A DNA stretch of 64,000 nucleotides from Aliihoeflea sp023389195 (GCA_023389195.1 JAEWET010000049.1:1-64000); one strand, 5' to 3'. Counted from the stretch's first letter, positions 47,430 to 56,289 are shown. Numbers and translations are program-made. Notes: generated from the sequence alone by a model not told the origin.

Positions 47430-47582
47430 TCACCCCCCTCTGGCCTGCCGGCCATCTCTCCCTCAAGGGGGGAGATCAGTCTCGCCACCGATCTCGCCCG
47501 AACGGCGGTCGCATGAGCGGGGCGACGATGAGAGTAATCTCCCCCCTTGAGGGGGAGATGGCCGGCAGGCCAGAGGGGGGTG
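47430..47582. repeat. palindromic repeat between cydA and cydB
   Basis: Two near-identical inverted arms of about 47 bases (about 47430-47478 and 47536-47582), with core CTGGCCTGCCGGCCATCTC and its complement and about 57 bases between. The family is the same as the tsaB-glcB repeat, with two base changes in the core. It splits the two subunit genes of one enzyme, so a strong hairpin would be made in the middle of the cydA-cydB mRNA. Confidence 0.88.
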
Positions 47583-47607
47583 TCTGGTGCAAAGCTGACC
47601 ACGATGC

Positions 47608-48969
47608 CTACTCCCCCGCCACAGGCTGCGACAATGGCTCATCCTCCACCGCGGGATCGGGCTCGTCGTCGCCTTCCTTGCCGGCTTTCAGTGCCAGATG
47701 CGTCAGGACGCCGAGATAGACGACCATCAGGACGAGGTAGAGGACGACGTAGATCGCCAGCGTTAGGGCGACATGGGCGCCAGGGACGGGGGCGACGGCG
47801 TCGGCGGTTTTCAGGATGCCGGCGACGAGCCAGGGCTGGCGGCCGATTTCGGTGGTGTACCAGCCGGCGAGCGTGGCGACCCAGCCCGAGAACGCCATGC
47901 CGGCAAAGCCGTAGGCGAGCGGGACGGGAAGCGCGCCGCGCCTGTAAAGGAAGAACGCACCCGCCCAGGACAGCGCCAGCATCGCCATGCCGGTGCCGAC
48001 CATGATGCGGAAGCCCCAGAAGACGGGGGCGACCGGCGGGTGTTCGCCCTCATAGTCGTTGAGGCCGGGCACGACGCCATCGGGCGAGTGCTTCAGGATG
48101 ACGCTCGCCATGTTGGGGATGGCGATCTCGAAGCGGTTCTCGCGCGCTTCCTCGTCGGGCCAGGCGAAAAGGACAAGCGGCACGTTGGGCCGCGTTTCCC
48201 AGTTCGCCTCCATCGCCGCGACTTTCTGCGGCTGATGCTCGAGCGTGTTGAGGCCATGCATGTCGCCGACGAAGATCTGCACCGGGATCAGGATCGCGCC
48301 GAGATAGACGCCTGTCTTCAGCGCCTTGTGCATCGATGCGGAGCGGTCGCCGCGGATGTAGCGCAGCGCCGAGAGGCCGGCGATGAGGAAGGCGACCGTC
48401 AGGCCCGACGCGATCAGCATGTGGGTAAGGCGATAGGGGAAGGACGGGTTGAAGACGATGGCGAACCAGTCCGTCGCGTGCGCCACGCCGTCGCGCATCT
48501 CGAAGCCGGCGGGCGTCTGCATCCATGAATTCAGCGCCAATATCCAGAAGGCCGACATGGTGGTGCCGAAGGCGACGAGGAAGGTCGCCAGCGTGTGGAC
48601 GCGGTTCGACACGCGGCGGAAGCCGAAGAGCATGATGCCGAGGAAGACGGCCTCGAGGAAGAAGGCGGTCAGGACCTCGTAGGCGAGAAGCGGGCCGGCG
48701 ATGTTGCCGACCGTTTCCATGTAGCCCGGCCAGTTGGTGCCGAACTGGAAGCTCATCGTGACGCCGGACACGACGCCGAGCGCGAAGGACAAAGCGAAGA
48801 CCTTCACCCAGAAGAAATAGGCCTTCATCCAGGCGTGGTCGCCGGTGCGGTCGAAGCGCAGCTTGAAGAAGAGAAGGACCCAGCCGAGCGCGATCGTGAT
48901 CGTCGGGAACAGGATGTGAAACGAAATGTTCGCCGCGAACTGAATCCTGGAGAGGATGAGCGGGTCCAT
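47608..48969 (-). CDS. cydA: cytochrome bd-type ubiquinol oxidase subunit I
   Basis: A 453-residue membrane protein with about nine helices. The haem b595 ligand is His18 in ISFHILFP, and the quinol-loop region GDMHGLNTLEHQPQKVAAMEANW and GRQPWLVAGILKTADA are typical. The short Q-loop agrees with the CIO/CioA-type subfamily rather than E. coli CydA. The ATG at 48969 has AAGGA seven bases upstream; upstream codons are non-coding. The downstream cydB supplies subunit II. No small CydX-type gene was recognised. Confidence 0.94.
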   Translation of the reverse strand: MDPLILSRIQFAANISFHILFPTITIALGWVLLFFKLRFDRTGDHAWMKAYFFWVKVFALSFALGVVSGVTMSFQFGTNWPGYMETVGNIAGPLLAYEVLTAFFLEAVFLGIMLFGFRRVSNRVHTLATFLVAFGTTMSAFWILALNSWMQTPAGFEMRDGVAHATDWFAIVFNPSFPYRLTHMLIASGLTVAFLIAGLSALRYIRGDRSASMHKALKTGVYLGAILIPVQIFVGDMHGLNTLEHQPQKVAAMEANWETRPNVPLVLFAWPDEEARENRFEIAIPNMASVILKHSPDGVVPGLNDYEGEHPPVAPVFWGFRIMVGTGMAMLALSWAGAFFLYRRGALPVPLAYGFAGMAFSGWVATLAGWYTTEIGRQPWLVAGILKTADAVAPVPGAHVALTLAIYVVLYLVLMVVYLGVLTHLALKAGKEGDDEPDPAVEDEPLSQPVAGE

Positions 48970-49134
48970 GACGTGGTCCTTGTCGGTTGCCTGAGAGCAA
49001 CATAGGCCAAGCGGACGGGGCGTCAAAGGCGCGGGCTGTCGCAGGGGCGCCTTGTCGCGCTGCGGCATTTTGGCGGGCGGCAACCGTTCGTGGGTTCCTG
49101 TCGTATGCGTTGTCTAACCTGTCTGGAGACACGC

Positions 49135-50706
49135 ATGGCCCTCGACCGACGCAAGGCGCGGCATCTGATCTTCATTCTCGGCGACCAGCTTTCGCCGGCG
49201 ATGTCGAATCTGGCGGATGCCGATCCGGCGCAGGACGTCGTGCTGATGTGTGAGGTCGCCGACGAGACGACCTATGTGCGCCACCACAAGCAGAAGATCG
49301 TCTTTATCCTCTCCGCCATGCGCCATTTCGCCGAGGAGCTGCGGCAGGCGGGGTTTGTCGTCGATTATGTGAAGCTGAGCGATCGCGGCAATTCGGGCAG
49401 CTTCAGCGGCGAACTGGAGCGCGCGGTGGAGCGGCATAAGCCGGAACGCGTGATCGTCGCCGAGCCTGGCGAGTGGCGGGTTATGGAGATGATGCGCGGC
49501 TGGGAAGCGGCCGTTGGCTGCCCGGTCGAAATCCGGCCGGACACGCGCTTTCTCGCCAGCCATGACGACTTCGCCGAATGGGCGGACGGTCGCAAGCAGC
49601 TCACCATGGAATATTTCTATCGCGAAATGCGCCGGAAAACCGGGTTGCTGATGGAGGGCGACGAGCCTGCGGGCGGCAAATGGAACTACGATGCGGACAA
49701 CCGCATGCCGGCTGCCGACGATCTCTTCATGCCGAAGCCCAAGCGCTTCCGGCCCGACGCTGTCACGAAGGAGATCATCGCGCTGGTCGAGGACCGCTTC
49801 GCAGACCATTTCGGCACGCTGGACAAATTCGGCTGGGCGGTGACGCGCAAGCAGGCGGAAGCGGCGCGGGATGTATTTCTAAGCGACGCGCTTTCTGCGT
49901 TCGGCGACTATCAGGATGCGATGCTGGCCGGCCAGCCCTTCCTGTACCACTCGCTGCTCTCGCCCTACATCAATATCGGCCTTCTCGATCCACTCGACCT
50001 TTGCCGGCGGGTAGATGCAGCATGGCGGGCGGGCGACGTTCCGCTCAATGCCGCCGAAGGCTTCATCCGGCAGATCATCGGCTGGCGCGAATATGTGCGC
50101 GGCGTCTACTGGCTGAAGATGCCGGCCTATGGCGAGATGAACTTCTTCGGCGCGACGCGCGCCCTGCCCGATTTATACTGGACGGCCGAAACCGACATGA
50201 ACTGCGTGCGGCACGTGGTCGAGGAGACGCGCGACCATGCCTATGCCCACCACATCCAGCGGCTGATGGTGACCGGCACCTTCGCGCTCCTCGCCGGCAT
50301 CGATCCGCGGCAGGTGCATGAATGGTATCTAGAGGTCTATGCAGATGCCTATGAATGGGTGGAACTGCCGAACGTCATCGGCATGAGCCAGTTCGCCGAT
50401 GGCGGTATCCTGGGCACCAAGCCTTATGCCGCCAGCGGCGCCTATATCGACCGGATGTCGGATTATTGCGGATCGTGCCGGTACGACGTCAAAAAGAAGA
50501 CCGGGCCGGATGCGTGCCCGTTCAATCCACTCTACTGGGATTTCCTCGGCAGGAACGCGAAGAAGCTGGCAGGCAACCAGCGGTTAAGCCAAGTCTATCG
50601 GAACTGGGCGCGGATGGATCGGGAGAAGCGCAGGGCTTATCTGGAGAGCGCAGCGGCTTTGTTGAAGGGGCTGGACGATGCGCCGAAGACGTATGGGCAG
50701 GGGTAG
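49135..50706 (+). CDS. FeS-cluster photolyase/cryptochrome (PhrB/FeS-BCP type)
   Basis: A 523-residue flavoprotein of the prokaryotic photolyase/cryptochrome branch with a 4Fe-4S cluster, of which Agrobacterium PhrB is a (6-4) photolyase. The four cluster cysteines are Cys357, Cys445, Cys448 and Cys461; the spacing (88, 3, 13) is exactly that of PhrB Cys350/438/441/454. Other signs are ILGDQLS near the N-terminus and the FAD-region YHSLLSPYINIGLLDP and ELPNVIGMSQFADGG. The start at 49135 has GGAG six bases upstream. It is divergent from cydA. It likely repairs UV lesions, with a possible regulatory function. Confidence 0.93.
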   Translation: MALDRRKARHLIFILGDQLSPAMSNLADADPAQDVVLMCEVADETTYVRHHKQKIVFILSAMRHFAEELRQAGFVVDYVKLSDRGNSGSFSGELERAVERHKPERVIVAEPGEWRVMEMMRGWEAAVGCPVEIRPDTRFLASHDDFAEWADGRKQLTMEYFYREMRRKTGLLMEGDEPAGGKWNYDADNRMPAADDLFMPKPKRFRPDAVTKEIIALVEDRFADHFGTLDKFGWAVTRKQAEAARDVFLSDALSAFGDYQDAMLAGQPFLYHSLLSPYINIGLLDPLDLCRRVDAAWRAGDVPLNAAEGFIRQIIGWREYVRGVYWLKMPAYGEMNFFGATRALPDLYWTAETDMNCVRHVVEETRDHAYAHHIQRLMVTGTFALLAGIDPRQVHEWYLEVYADAYEWVELPNVIGMSQFADGGILGTKPYAASGAYIDRMSDYCGSCRYDVKKKTGPDACPFNPLYWDFLGRNAKKLAGNQRLSQVYRNWARMDREKRRAYLESAAALLKGLDDAPKTYGQG

Positions 50707-50711
50707 TGCGA

Positions 50712-50831
50712 TCGGTGCCCCCTCCACCGCTTCGCAGGGGAGGATCAAGGTCGCGGACGTCCTCGACGGTGGGTCCTCCCCTGCGAAGCGGGGGAGGTGC
50801 CGAGCGACTGCGAGGCGGAGGGGGCGTCTTG
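50712..50831. repeat. palindromic repeat between photolyase and deaminase genes
   Basis: CCTCCACCGCTTCGCAGGGG (about 50720-50739) and its near-complement CCCCTGCGAAGCGGGGGAGG (about 50778-50797) form a long stem, and a further partner GGCGGAGGGGGCG lies near 50814-50826. It lies between two convergent genes. Sequence family differs from the other repeats in the window. Confidence 0.7.
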
Positions 50832-50848
50832 GCGATGACCCGCCCGGA

Positions 50849-51820
50849 TCAGCGCCTGGCATCCACCTTCGCCAGCAATGCCTGCTTCGTCTTTCTGTCG
50901 CAGAATGCCGCCTCGATCGCAGTCCGGGTCAGGGCAGTCAAATCCTTGTCCGACAGTCCAAACTCGTCGCGGCCGATTTCGTATTCGCGCTTGAGCGACG
51001 TCCAGAAATAGGGCGGGTCGTCGGAATTGAGCGTCACCTTGCAGCCTGCGGCGCGCAGTTTCGAGAAGGGATGCTCGGCGAAGGACGGGTAGACCTTGAG
51101 CTCGATATTGGAGGCGGGGCACACCTCCAGCACCACGCCTTCGTCGACGATGCGCTGGACGAGGTCGGCATCCTCGATGGCGCGGACGCCGTGGCCGATG
51201 CGCGAGGGGCGGATGTGGTCGAGCGCGTCGCGCACGCTTTGTGGCCCGCCGAACTCGCCGGCATGGACGGTGATGCCGAGGCCGGCCTCGCGCGCGATCT
51301 CGAAGGCGCGGACATAGTCCTCCATCGTGCCCATGCGCTCGTCGCCGGCAACGCCGAAGCCGGTGACCAGCGGGTGGCCGCACTTTGCGGCGAAGCGTGC
51401 GGCCTTCTCGATCGATTCGACGCCGACATGGCGCACGCCGGTGACGATCATCCGGCCCTCGATGCCGGTCTTGGCCTTTGCCCGCGCCATGCCTTCGCCG
51501 AGCGCATCGGTGTAGGCCTTGGGCGAGAGGCCCGCCGCCTCGGCGTGGTCGGGCGAGGTGAAGACCTCCGAATAGATCGCGCCGTCGCGGGCGATGGAGG
51601 ACAGATAGTGCTCGGCCAGGCGCGCGTAGTCCTCTTCCGAGCGGAAAAGGTCGGCGGCCTCATCGTACGCTTTCAGGAAGCTGGTGAAATCATGCCAGAC
51701 GAACGAGCCGTCCTTGATGAAATGGGAAACGTCCTTGCCGTATTTGCGGGCTTGGGCTTCGACCAGTTCGGGCGCGGCGGCGCCCTCGATATGACAATGC
51801 AATTCTGCCTTGAGAACCAT
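50849..51820 (-). CDS. adenosine/adenine deaminase family protein
   Basis: A 323-residue zinc amidohydrolase. Metal and catalytic residues: LHCHIEG (His-x-His), HAGE (His and catalytic Glu), GHGVRA and NSDDPP (metal and catalytic aspartates). Family members remove the 6-amino group of adenosine or adenine. The NSDD in place of SLNTDDP, and the compact length, fit the prokaryotic adenine deaminase/Aah1-like group about as well as adenosine deaminase, so the substrate is not settled. It is convergent with the photolyase and divergent from ubiE. Confidence 0.87.
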   Translation of the reverse strand: MVLKAELHCHIEGAAAPELVEAQARKYGKDVSHFIKDGSFVWHDFTSFLKAYDEAADLFRSEEDYARLAEHYLSSIARDGAIYSEVFTSPDHAEAAGLSPKAYTDALGEGMARAKAKTGIEGRMIVTGVRHVGVESIEKAARFAAKCGHPLVTGFGVAGDERMGTMEDYVRAFEIAREAGLGITVHAGEFGGPQSVRDALDHIRPSRIGHGVRAIEDADLVQRIVDEGVVLEVCPASNIELKVYPSFAEHPFSKLRAAGCKVTLNSDDPPYFWTSLKREYEIGRDEFGLSDKDLTALTRTAIEAAFCDRKTKQALLAKVDARR

Positions 51821-51936
51821 TACGGACTTTCTAACTTCGTTGTTCGGCGCGGCTCTTCATCGCGGGCGGGAAGATAGCGCCCCGATGGTCGATCGGCTAT
51901 GGTCGCCGCGATTTTCAGGACGAAACAGGTGAATTG

Positions 51937-52713
51937 ATGTCGGACGCACGCACCACCGCCCAAGGCGGGATGGAAACTTCCTACGGCTTCCGGCAGGTGG
52001 GCGAAGGCGAGAAGCAGCCGCTCGTCAACGACGTGTTCCACAAGGTCGCCGAGCGCTACGACGTCATGAACGATTTGATGTCGGCGGGCCTGCACCGGGT
52101 GTGGAAAAACGCGATGGTGACGTGGCTGAACCCGCCGCGCCGGCCCGGCTGGAGCGTGCTCGACGTTGCCGGCGGCACCGGCGACATCGCGTTCCGCATC
52201 GTCGAGGCGTCCGACCGCAATGCGCAGGCGACCGTGCTCGACATCAACGGCTCGATGCTCGCCGTCGGCCAGGACCGCGCGGTGAAGCGCAAGCTCGACA
52301 CGCATGTCAATTTCGTCGAGGCCAATGCCGAGGAACTGCCGTTCGAGAACGCGACGTTCGACGCCTATACGATCGCCTTCGGCATCCGCAACGTGCCGCG
52401 CATCGATAGGGCGCTGTCAGAGGCCTTTCGCGTGCTCAAGCCCGGCGGGCGCTTCCTCTGCCTCGAATTTTCCGACGTCGAGATGCCCGTCCTCGACAAG
52501 GTCTACGAGGCCTGGTCGTTCAACGCGATCCCGCAGATCGGCAAGATCGTCGCGGGCGACGGCGAGCCCTATCGCTATCTGGTCGAGTCCATCCGCAAAT
52601 TCCCCAATCAGGCGAATTTCGGCGCGATGATCCGCGAAGCCGGCTTCGACCGGGTGACGTGGCGCAACTATTCGGGCGGCATCGCCGCGCTGCATTCGGG
52701 CTGGAAGCTGTGA
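51937..52713 (+). CDS. ubiE: ubiquinone/menaquinone C-methyltransferase UbiE
   Basis: SAM-dependent C-methyltransferase of ubiquinone synthesis, 258 residues from the ATG at 51937. Family motifs include ERYDVMNDLMSAGLHRVWKN, the SAM loop LDVAGGTGDIAFRI, FGIRNVPRIDRALSEAFRVLKPGGRFLCLEFS and WRNYSGGIAALHSGWK. AGG lies seven bases upstream of the ATG; a TTG one codon earlier is possible. It is followed by ubiB after 13 bases, and the pair is co-transcribed. Confidence 0.96.
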   Translation: MSDARTTAQGGMETSYGFRQVGEGEKQPLVNDVFHKVAERYDVMNDLMSAGLHRVWKNAMVTWLNPPRRPGWSVLDVAGGTGDIAFRIVEASDRNAQATVLDINGSMLAVGQDRAVKRKLDTHVNFVEANAEELPFENATFDAYTIAFGIRNVPRIDRALSEAFRVLKPGGRFLCLEFSDVEMPVLDKVYEAWSFNAIPQIGKIVAGDGEPYRYLVESIRKFPNQANFGAMIREAGFDRVTWRNYSGGIAALHSGWKL

Positions 52714-52726
52714 GGCCGGCCGCTCG

Positions 52727-54301
52727 ATGACCACGCCTGCAGCCTATTTTCGCCTGGCCCATGCCGGCTGGATTCTCGCGCGCGAGGGCGTGATCGCGGC
52801 GCTTCCCGGCGACCAACTCATCGGCGCGCCGCGCGTTGCGTGGCAGTTCGCGCGCAAGCTCGCGCGGCGGCGTTCGCGCAGCCATGACGCAGCCGACCGC
52901 ATGTCGAAGGCAGTCGACCGGCTCGGACCGTCCTATGTCAAGCTCGGCCAGTTCCTCGCGACGCGGCCGGACGTGGTCGGTGGCGACGTCGCCAACCAGC
53001 TTGCCCGTCTGCAGGACCGCATGGCGACCTTCCCGACCGCGCTGGCACGCGCGGAGATCGAGGAATCGCTCGGCCGTCCGGTGGACGAGCTGTTCCTCAC
53101 CCTCGAAGAGCCGATCGCCGCGGCCTCCATCGCGCAGGTCCATCCGGGCACGATCGATCGGCAGGGACGCGTGGAAAAAGTCGCCGTCAAGGTGATCCGG
53201 CCGGGCGTGCGGCGGCGGTTCGCCAATGACCTCGAAGGCTTCTTCCTCGCCGCCCACATGCAGGAGCGGTTCATTCCCTCCGCGCGCCGGCTGAAGCCTG
53301 TCGAGGTAGCGAAGACGCTCGCCCAGACGACGCGGATCGAGATGGACCTGCGGCTGGAGGCGGCCGCGCTTTCCGAACTCGGCGAGAACACGGCCACCGA
53401 TCCCGGTTTCCGCGTGCCCTGGGTCGACTGGGAGCGGACGGGCCGCGACGTCATCACGATGGAGTGGATCGACGGCATCAAGATGTCGGATGTCGAGGCG
53501 ATGAAGGCCGCCGGCCACGACTTCAAGCGCATCGCCGCGAGCCTGATCCAGTCCTTCCTGCGCCATACGCTGCGCGACGGCTTCTTCCATGCCGACATGC
53601 ATCCGGGCAATCTCTTCGTCGAGCCCGACGGGACCATTGTCGCGGTCGATCTTGGCATTGCCGGGCGGCTCGGCAAGAAGGAGCGGCGCTTCCTCGCCGA
53701 AATTCTCTACGGCTTCATCACGCGCGATTATGTGCGCGTCGCCGAGGTGCATTTCGAGGCCGGCTACGTGCCGCGCACCCATGACGTGCGTGCCTTCGCG
53801 CAGGCGATCCGCGCCATCGGCGAGCCGATTCATGGACAGCCGGCCGAGACGATCTCGATGGCTAGGCTCCTGACGCTGCTGTTCGAGGTGACCGAACTAT
53901 TCGACATGGAGACGCGCTCCGAACTGCTTCTCCTGCAAAAGACAATGGTCGTCGTCGAGGGCGTCGCCCGTTCGCTCGACCCCGCCTTCAACATGTGGAA
54001 GACGGCCGAGCCTGTTGTCGGCGACTGGATACGCTCCAATCTCGGCCCGCGCGGATTTGCCGAAGACGCCCGCGATGCAGCCTTCGCGCTCGCCGCCCTC
54101 GCCCGCCAAGCCCCCGACATCGCCGCACGCACCGAGCGCCTGTCGCGCGAGGTCGACGCCATGGCCGAAAACGGGCTGCGCTTCGACGACGAGACAGCGG
54201 CGAAGATCGGCAAGGCGGAGGCGCGGCACACGCGCTCGGGGCGGATCGCGCTTTGGGTGATCGCCGCGATGTTGGTGTGGATTGCGGTGCAGGTGACCTG
54301 A
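52727..54301 (+). CDS. ubiB: UbiB/ABC1-type kinase-like protein of ubiquinone synthesis
   Basis: A 524-residue atypical kinase-like ATPase needed for ubiquinone biosynthesis, with two C-terminal-type membrane helices near the end (SGRIALWVIAAMLVWIAVQV). UbiB hallmarks: KxGQ in YVKLGQFLATRPD, the alanine-rich loop AAASIAQVHPG, the lysine VAVKVIRPG, HADMHPGNLFV and the metal loop VDLGIAGRL (DLG rather than DFG). Full length for the family. It sits after ubiE; coaBC would be next in relatives, but a VapBC module intervenes here. Confidence 0.94.
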   Translation: MTTPAAYFRLAHAGWILAREGVIAALPGDQLIGAPRVAWQFARKLARRRSRSHDAADRMSKAVDRLGPSYVKLGQFLATRPDVVGGDVANQLARLQDRMATFPTALARAEIEESLGRPVDELFLTLEEPIAAASIAQVHPGTIDRQGRVEKVAVKVIRPGVRRRFANDLEGFFLAAHMQERFIPSARRLKPVEVAKTLAQTTRIEMDLRLEAAALSELGENTATDPGFRVPWVDWERTGRDVITMEWIDGIKMSDVEAMKAAGHDFKRIAASLIQSFLRHTLRDGFFHADMHPGNLFVEPDGTIVAVDLGIAGRLGKKERRFLAEILYGFITRDYVRVAEVHFEAGYVPRTHDVRAFAQAIRAIGEPIHGQPAETISMARLLTLLFEVTELFDMETRSELLLLQKTMVVVEGVARSLDPAFNMWKTAEPVVGDWIRSNLGPRGFAEDARDAAFALAALARQAPDIAARTERLSREVDAMAENGLRFDDETAAKIGKAEARHTRSGRIALWVIAAMLVWIAVQVT

Positions 54302-54307
54302 TAGCAT

Positions 54308-54333
54308 TGACTGCAATGCGAGCATTGCAGTCA
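54308..54333. promoter_or_regulatory. palindromic operator upstream of vapBC
   Basis: TGACTGCAATGC and GCATTGCAGTCA form a perfect twelve-base inverted repeat with a two-base centre. It begins six bases after the ubiB stop and its right arm overlaps the -35 box of the putative vapBC promoter. That is the arrangement of toxin-antitoxin autoregulation sites. Confidence 0.75.
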
Positions 54334-54353
54334 TCCTGTGTTGACGCTATATT
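54325..54353 (+). promoter_or_regulatory. putative promoter of vapBC
   Basis: TTGCAG (54325-54330) and TATATT (54348-54353) are spaced by 17 bases, and the -35 lies inside the palindrome at 54308-54333. Transcription would start near 54360, just before the AGGAGG of the antitoxin gene. Confidence 0.5.
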
Positions 54354-54372
54354 GCGCCGACAGGAGGCCGAC

Positions 54373-54642
54373 ATGGGCAACATGACCGTTCGAAAGATCG
54401 ATGACCAAGTGATGCGCGACTTGCGGATCAGTGCGGCCAGGCGCGGCGTTTCCATGGAACAGGAGGCGCGTGATCGCCTGCAACGGCCGCTGCCGGCTGA
54501 CAGTCTTGACCATGCAAGCGGCGGACCATGGCGCCCGAAAGCTTCTCTGGAGGAGCTTCTAGCGCTCGGAATCCGGCCGGATAGGCCGATCGATCACAAG
54601 GCCGAGTCGGACGCGCTCTACGACTATATGGACAAGAGCTGA
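54373..54642 (+). CDS. FitA/VapB-type antitoxin
   Basis: An 89-residue protein with an N-terminal ribbon-helix-helix DNA-binding domain (MTVRKIDDQVMRDLRISAARRGVSMEQEARDRL) typical of FitA/VapB antitoxins, and a C-terminal part (LEELLALGIRPD) expected to bind the toxin. AGGAGG lies five bases before the ATG; a second ATG at 54382 is possible. The toxin gene follows after three bases. The pair has its own promoter and palindromic operator, so it is an autonomous insert between ubiB and coaBC. Confidence 0.85.
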   Translation: MGNMTVRKIDDQVMRDLRISAARRGVSMEQEARDRLQRPLPADSLDHASGGPWRPKASLEELLALGIRPDRPIDHKAESDALYDYMDKS

Positions 54643-54645
54643 TCC

Positions 54646-55050
54646 ATGGTCGTCGATACATCTGCTCTCGTCGCGATACTGCGCGCAGAGGATGAGGCCG
54701 AGGCATTCCTGCTCGCTCTTGGGCATGCGCCAGTACCGATGATGGGAGCGTCGACCTACGTAGAGGCAGGACTTGTCATGTCGAATGATCTGTCTCCGCG
54801 CGGTTTCGAACGCCTGAACCTGTTGATCGAGAAGGTCGCAATCGAAATCGTCCCCATGGGACGAACGGAGGCAGTTGTCGCAATCAAAGCACATCAGCGC
54901 TTCGGTCGCGGCTCCGGTCACGCCGCAGGTCTCAACTTCGGCGACTGCTTCTCCTACGCGCTGGCAAAGTCGCGGAACATGCCGCTTCTGTTCAAGGGCG
55001 ACGATTTCGTCCATACCGACATCGAGCCGGCGCTGAAGCCGGCGCGATGA
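54646..55050 (+). CDS. vapC: PIN-domain toxin of the VapC family
   Basis: A 134-residue PIN-domain ribonuclease. The four acidic catalytic residues are visible: Asp4 (VVDTSALVAIL), Glu in YVEAGLVM, Asp in NFGDCFSYALA and the second Asp in FKGDDFVHTD. VapC toxins cut tRNA or rRNA; the target is unknown here. It is paired with the upstream antitoxin. The stop lies ten bases before coaBC, so read-through from the vapBC promoter may contribute to coaBC expression. Confidence 0.9.
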   Translation: MVVDTSALVAILRAEDEAEAFLLALGHAPVPMMGASTYVEAGLVMSNDLSPRGFERLNLLIEKVAIEIVPMGRTEAVVAIKAHQRFGRGSGHAAGLNFGDCFSYALAKSRNMPLLFKGDDFVHTDIEPALKPAR

Positions 55051-55060
55051 CGAGCGCAGC

Positions 55061-56284
55061 ATGACCCTTTCGAACACGCGCATTCTCCTGATCATCTCCG
55101 GCGGGATCGCGGCGTACAAGTCGCTGGACCTGATCCGCCGGTTGCGCGAGCGCGGGGCGAAGGTTCGGTGCGTGATGACGACAGGCGCGCAGGAGTTCGT
55201 GACGCCGCTCGCGGTTGGTGCGCTGTCGGCCGATCACGTCTTCACCGAACTCTTCGACCGGCAGGCCGAGCACGATGTTGGCCACATCCGCCTGTCGCGC
55301 GAAACCGACCTGATCGTCGTCGCGCCCGCCACCGCGGACCTGATGGCGAAGATAGCGCATGGGCTGGCGGACGATCTTGCGTCCGCCGTGCTGCTGGCGA
55401 CGAACAAGCCGGTGCTGGTCGCGCCGGCGATGAATCCGGCGATGTGGAGCCATGCTGCAACGCGTCGCAACCGGGCGACGTTGGAGGCCGACGGTATTCG
55501 TTTCGTCGGGCCTGCGCGGGGCGAGATGGCGGAGAGCAACGAGGCGGGCGAAGGCCGGATGGCCGAGCCGCTGGAGATCGTCGCCGCCGTAGAAAAGCTT
55601 CTGGGCGGGACGAAAAAGCCGCTTCCAGGCAAACGCGTCATCGTGACGTCGGGGCCGACGCATGAGCCGATCGACCCGGTGCGATACATCGCCAATCGCT
55701 CGTCGGGCAGGCAGGGGCATGCGATTGCTGCGGCGCTGGCAAGGCTCGGCGCGGATGTGCGGCTCATCTCCGGTCCCGTCTCTATCCCTGATCCGGCCAA
55801 CGTGACGACGGTGCATGTCGAGACGGCGCGCCAGATGAAGGCGGCGGTCGAGGCCGCGCTGCCGGCCGATGCCGCGATCTTCGTCGCCGCCGTCGCCGAC
55901 TGGCGGCCGGAGTCCGAGAACGGCGAGAAGATCAAGAAGGTGACCGGCGCGGGTGCGCTGAGCCTTTCCATGACGGAGAACCCCGACATCCTCGCGACGA
56001 TCGGCCACCATGCCGAGCGGCCGAAGCTCGTCATCGGGTTTGCCGCCGAGACCGAGAAGCTGTTGGACCACGCGGCAGCCAAGCTTGATCGCAAGGGTGC
56101 GGACTTCATCGTCGCAAACGATGTCTCAGCTACGGGCGCGACGTCGGCGGGCGGCATCATGGGCGGGGCGAACAATCGCGTCACCATCGTTTCGCGCGCC
56201 GGAAACGAGGCGTGGCCGGAAATGACGAAGGACGAAGTCGCGGCAAAGCTCGCCCACCTCGTCGCCGAGCGGCTGCGCGACTGA
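55061..56284 (+). CDS. coaBC: phosphopantothenoylcysteine decarboxylase/synthetase CoaBC
   Basis: Bifunctional flavoenzyme of coenzyme A biosynthesis, 407 residues. The N-terminal CoaC half has SGGIAAYKS, the catalytic His in VGHIRLSRETDLIVVAPATA, and the active-site lid PAMNPAMW. The C-terminal CoaB half has TSGPTHEPIDPVRYIANRSSGRQGHAIA. It ends five bases before a GntR regulator gene. The dut gene that commonly follows coaBC in relatives is not in this position. Confidence 0.96.
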   Translation: MTLSNTRILLIISGGIAAYKSLDLIRRLRERGAKVRCVMTTGAQEFVTPLAVGALSADHVFTELFDRQAEHDVGHIRLSRETDLIVVAPATADLMAKIAHGLADDLASAVLLATNKPVLVAPAMNPAMWSHAATRRNRATLEADGIRFVGPARGEMAESNEAGEGRMAEPLEIVAAVEKLLGGTKKPLPGKRVIVTSGPTHEPIDPVRYIANRSSGRQGHAIAAALARLGADVRLISGPVSIPDPANVTTVHVETARQMKAAVEAALPADAAIFVAAVADWRPESENGEKIKKVTGAGALSLSMTENPDILATIGHHAERPKLVIGFAAETEKLLDHAAAKLDRKGADFIVANDVSATGATSAGGIMGGANNRVTIVSRAGNEAWPEMTKDEVAAKLAHLVAERLRD

Positions 56285-56289
56285 TCGGG

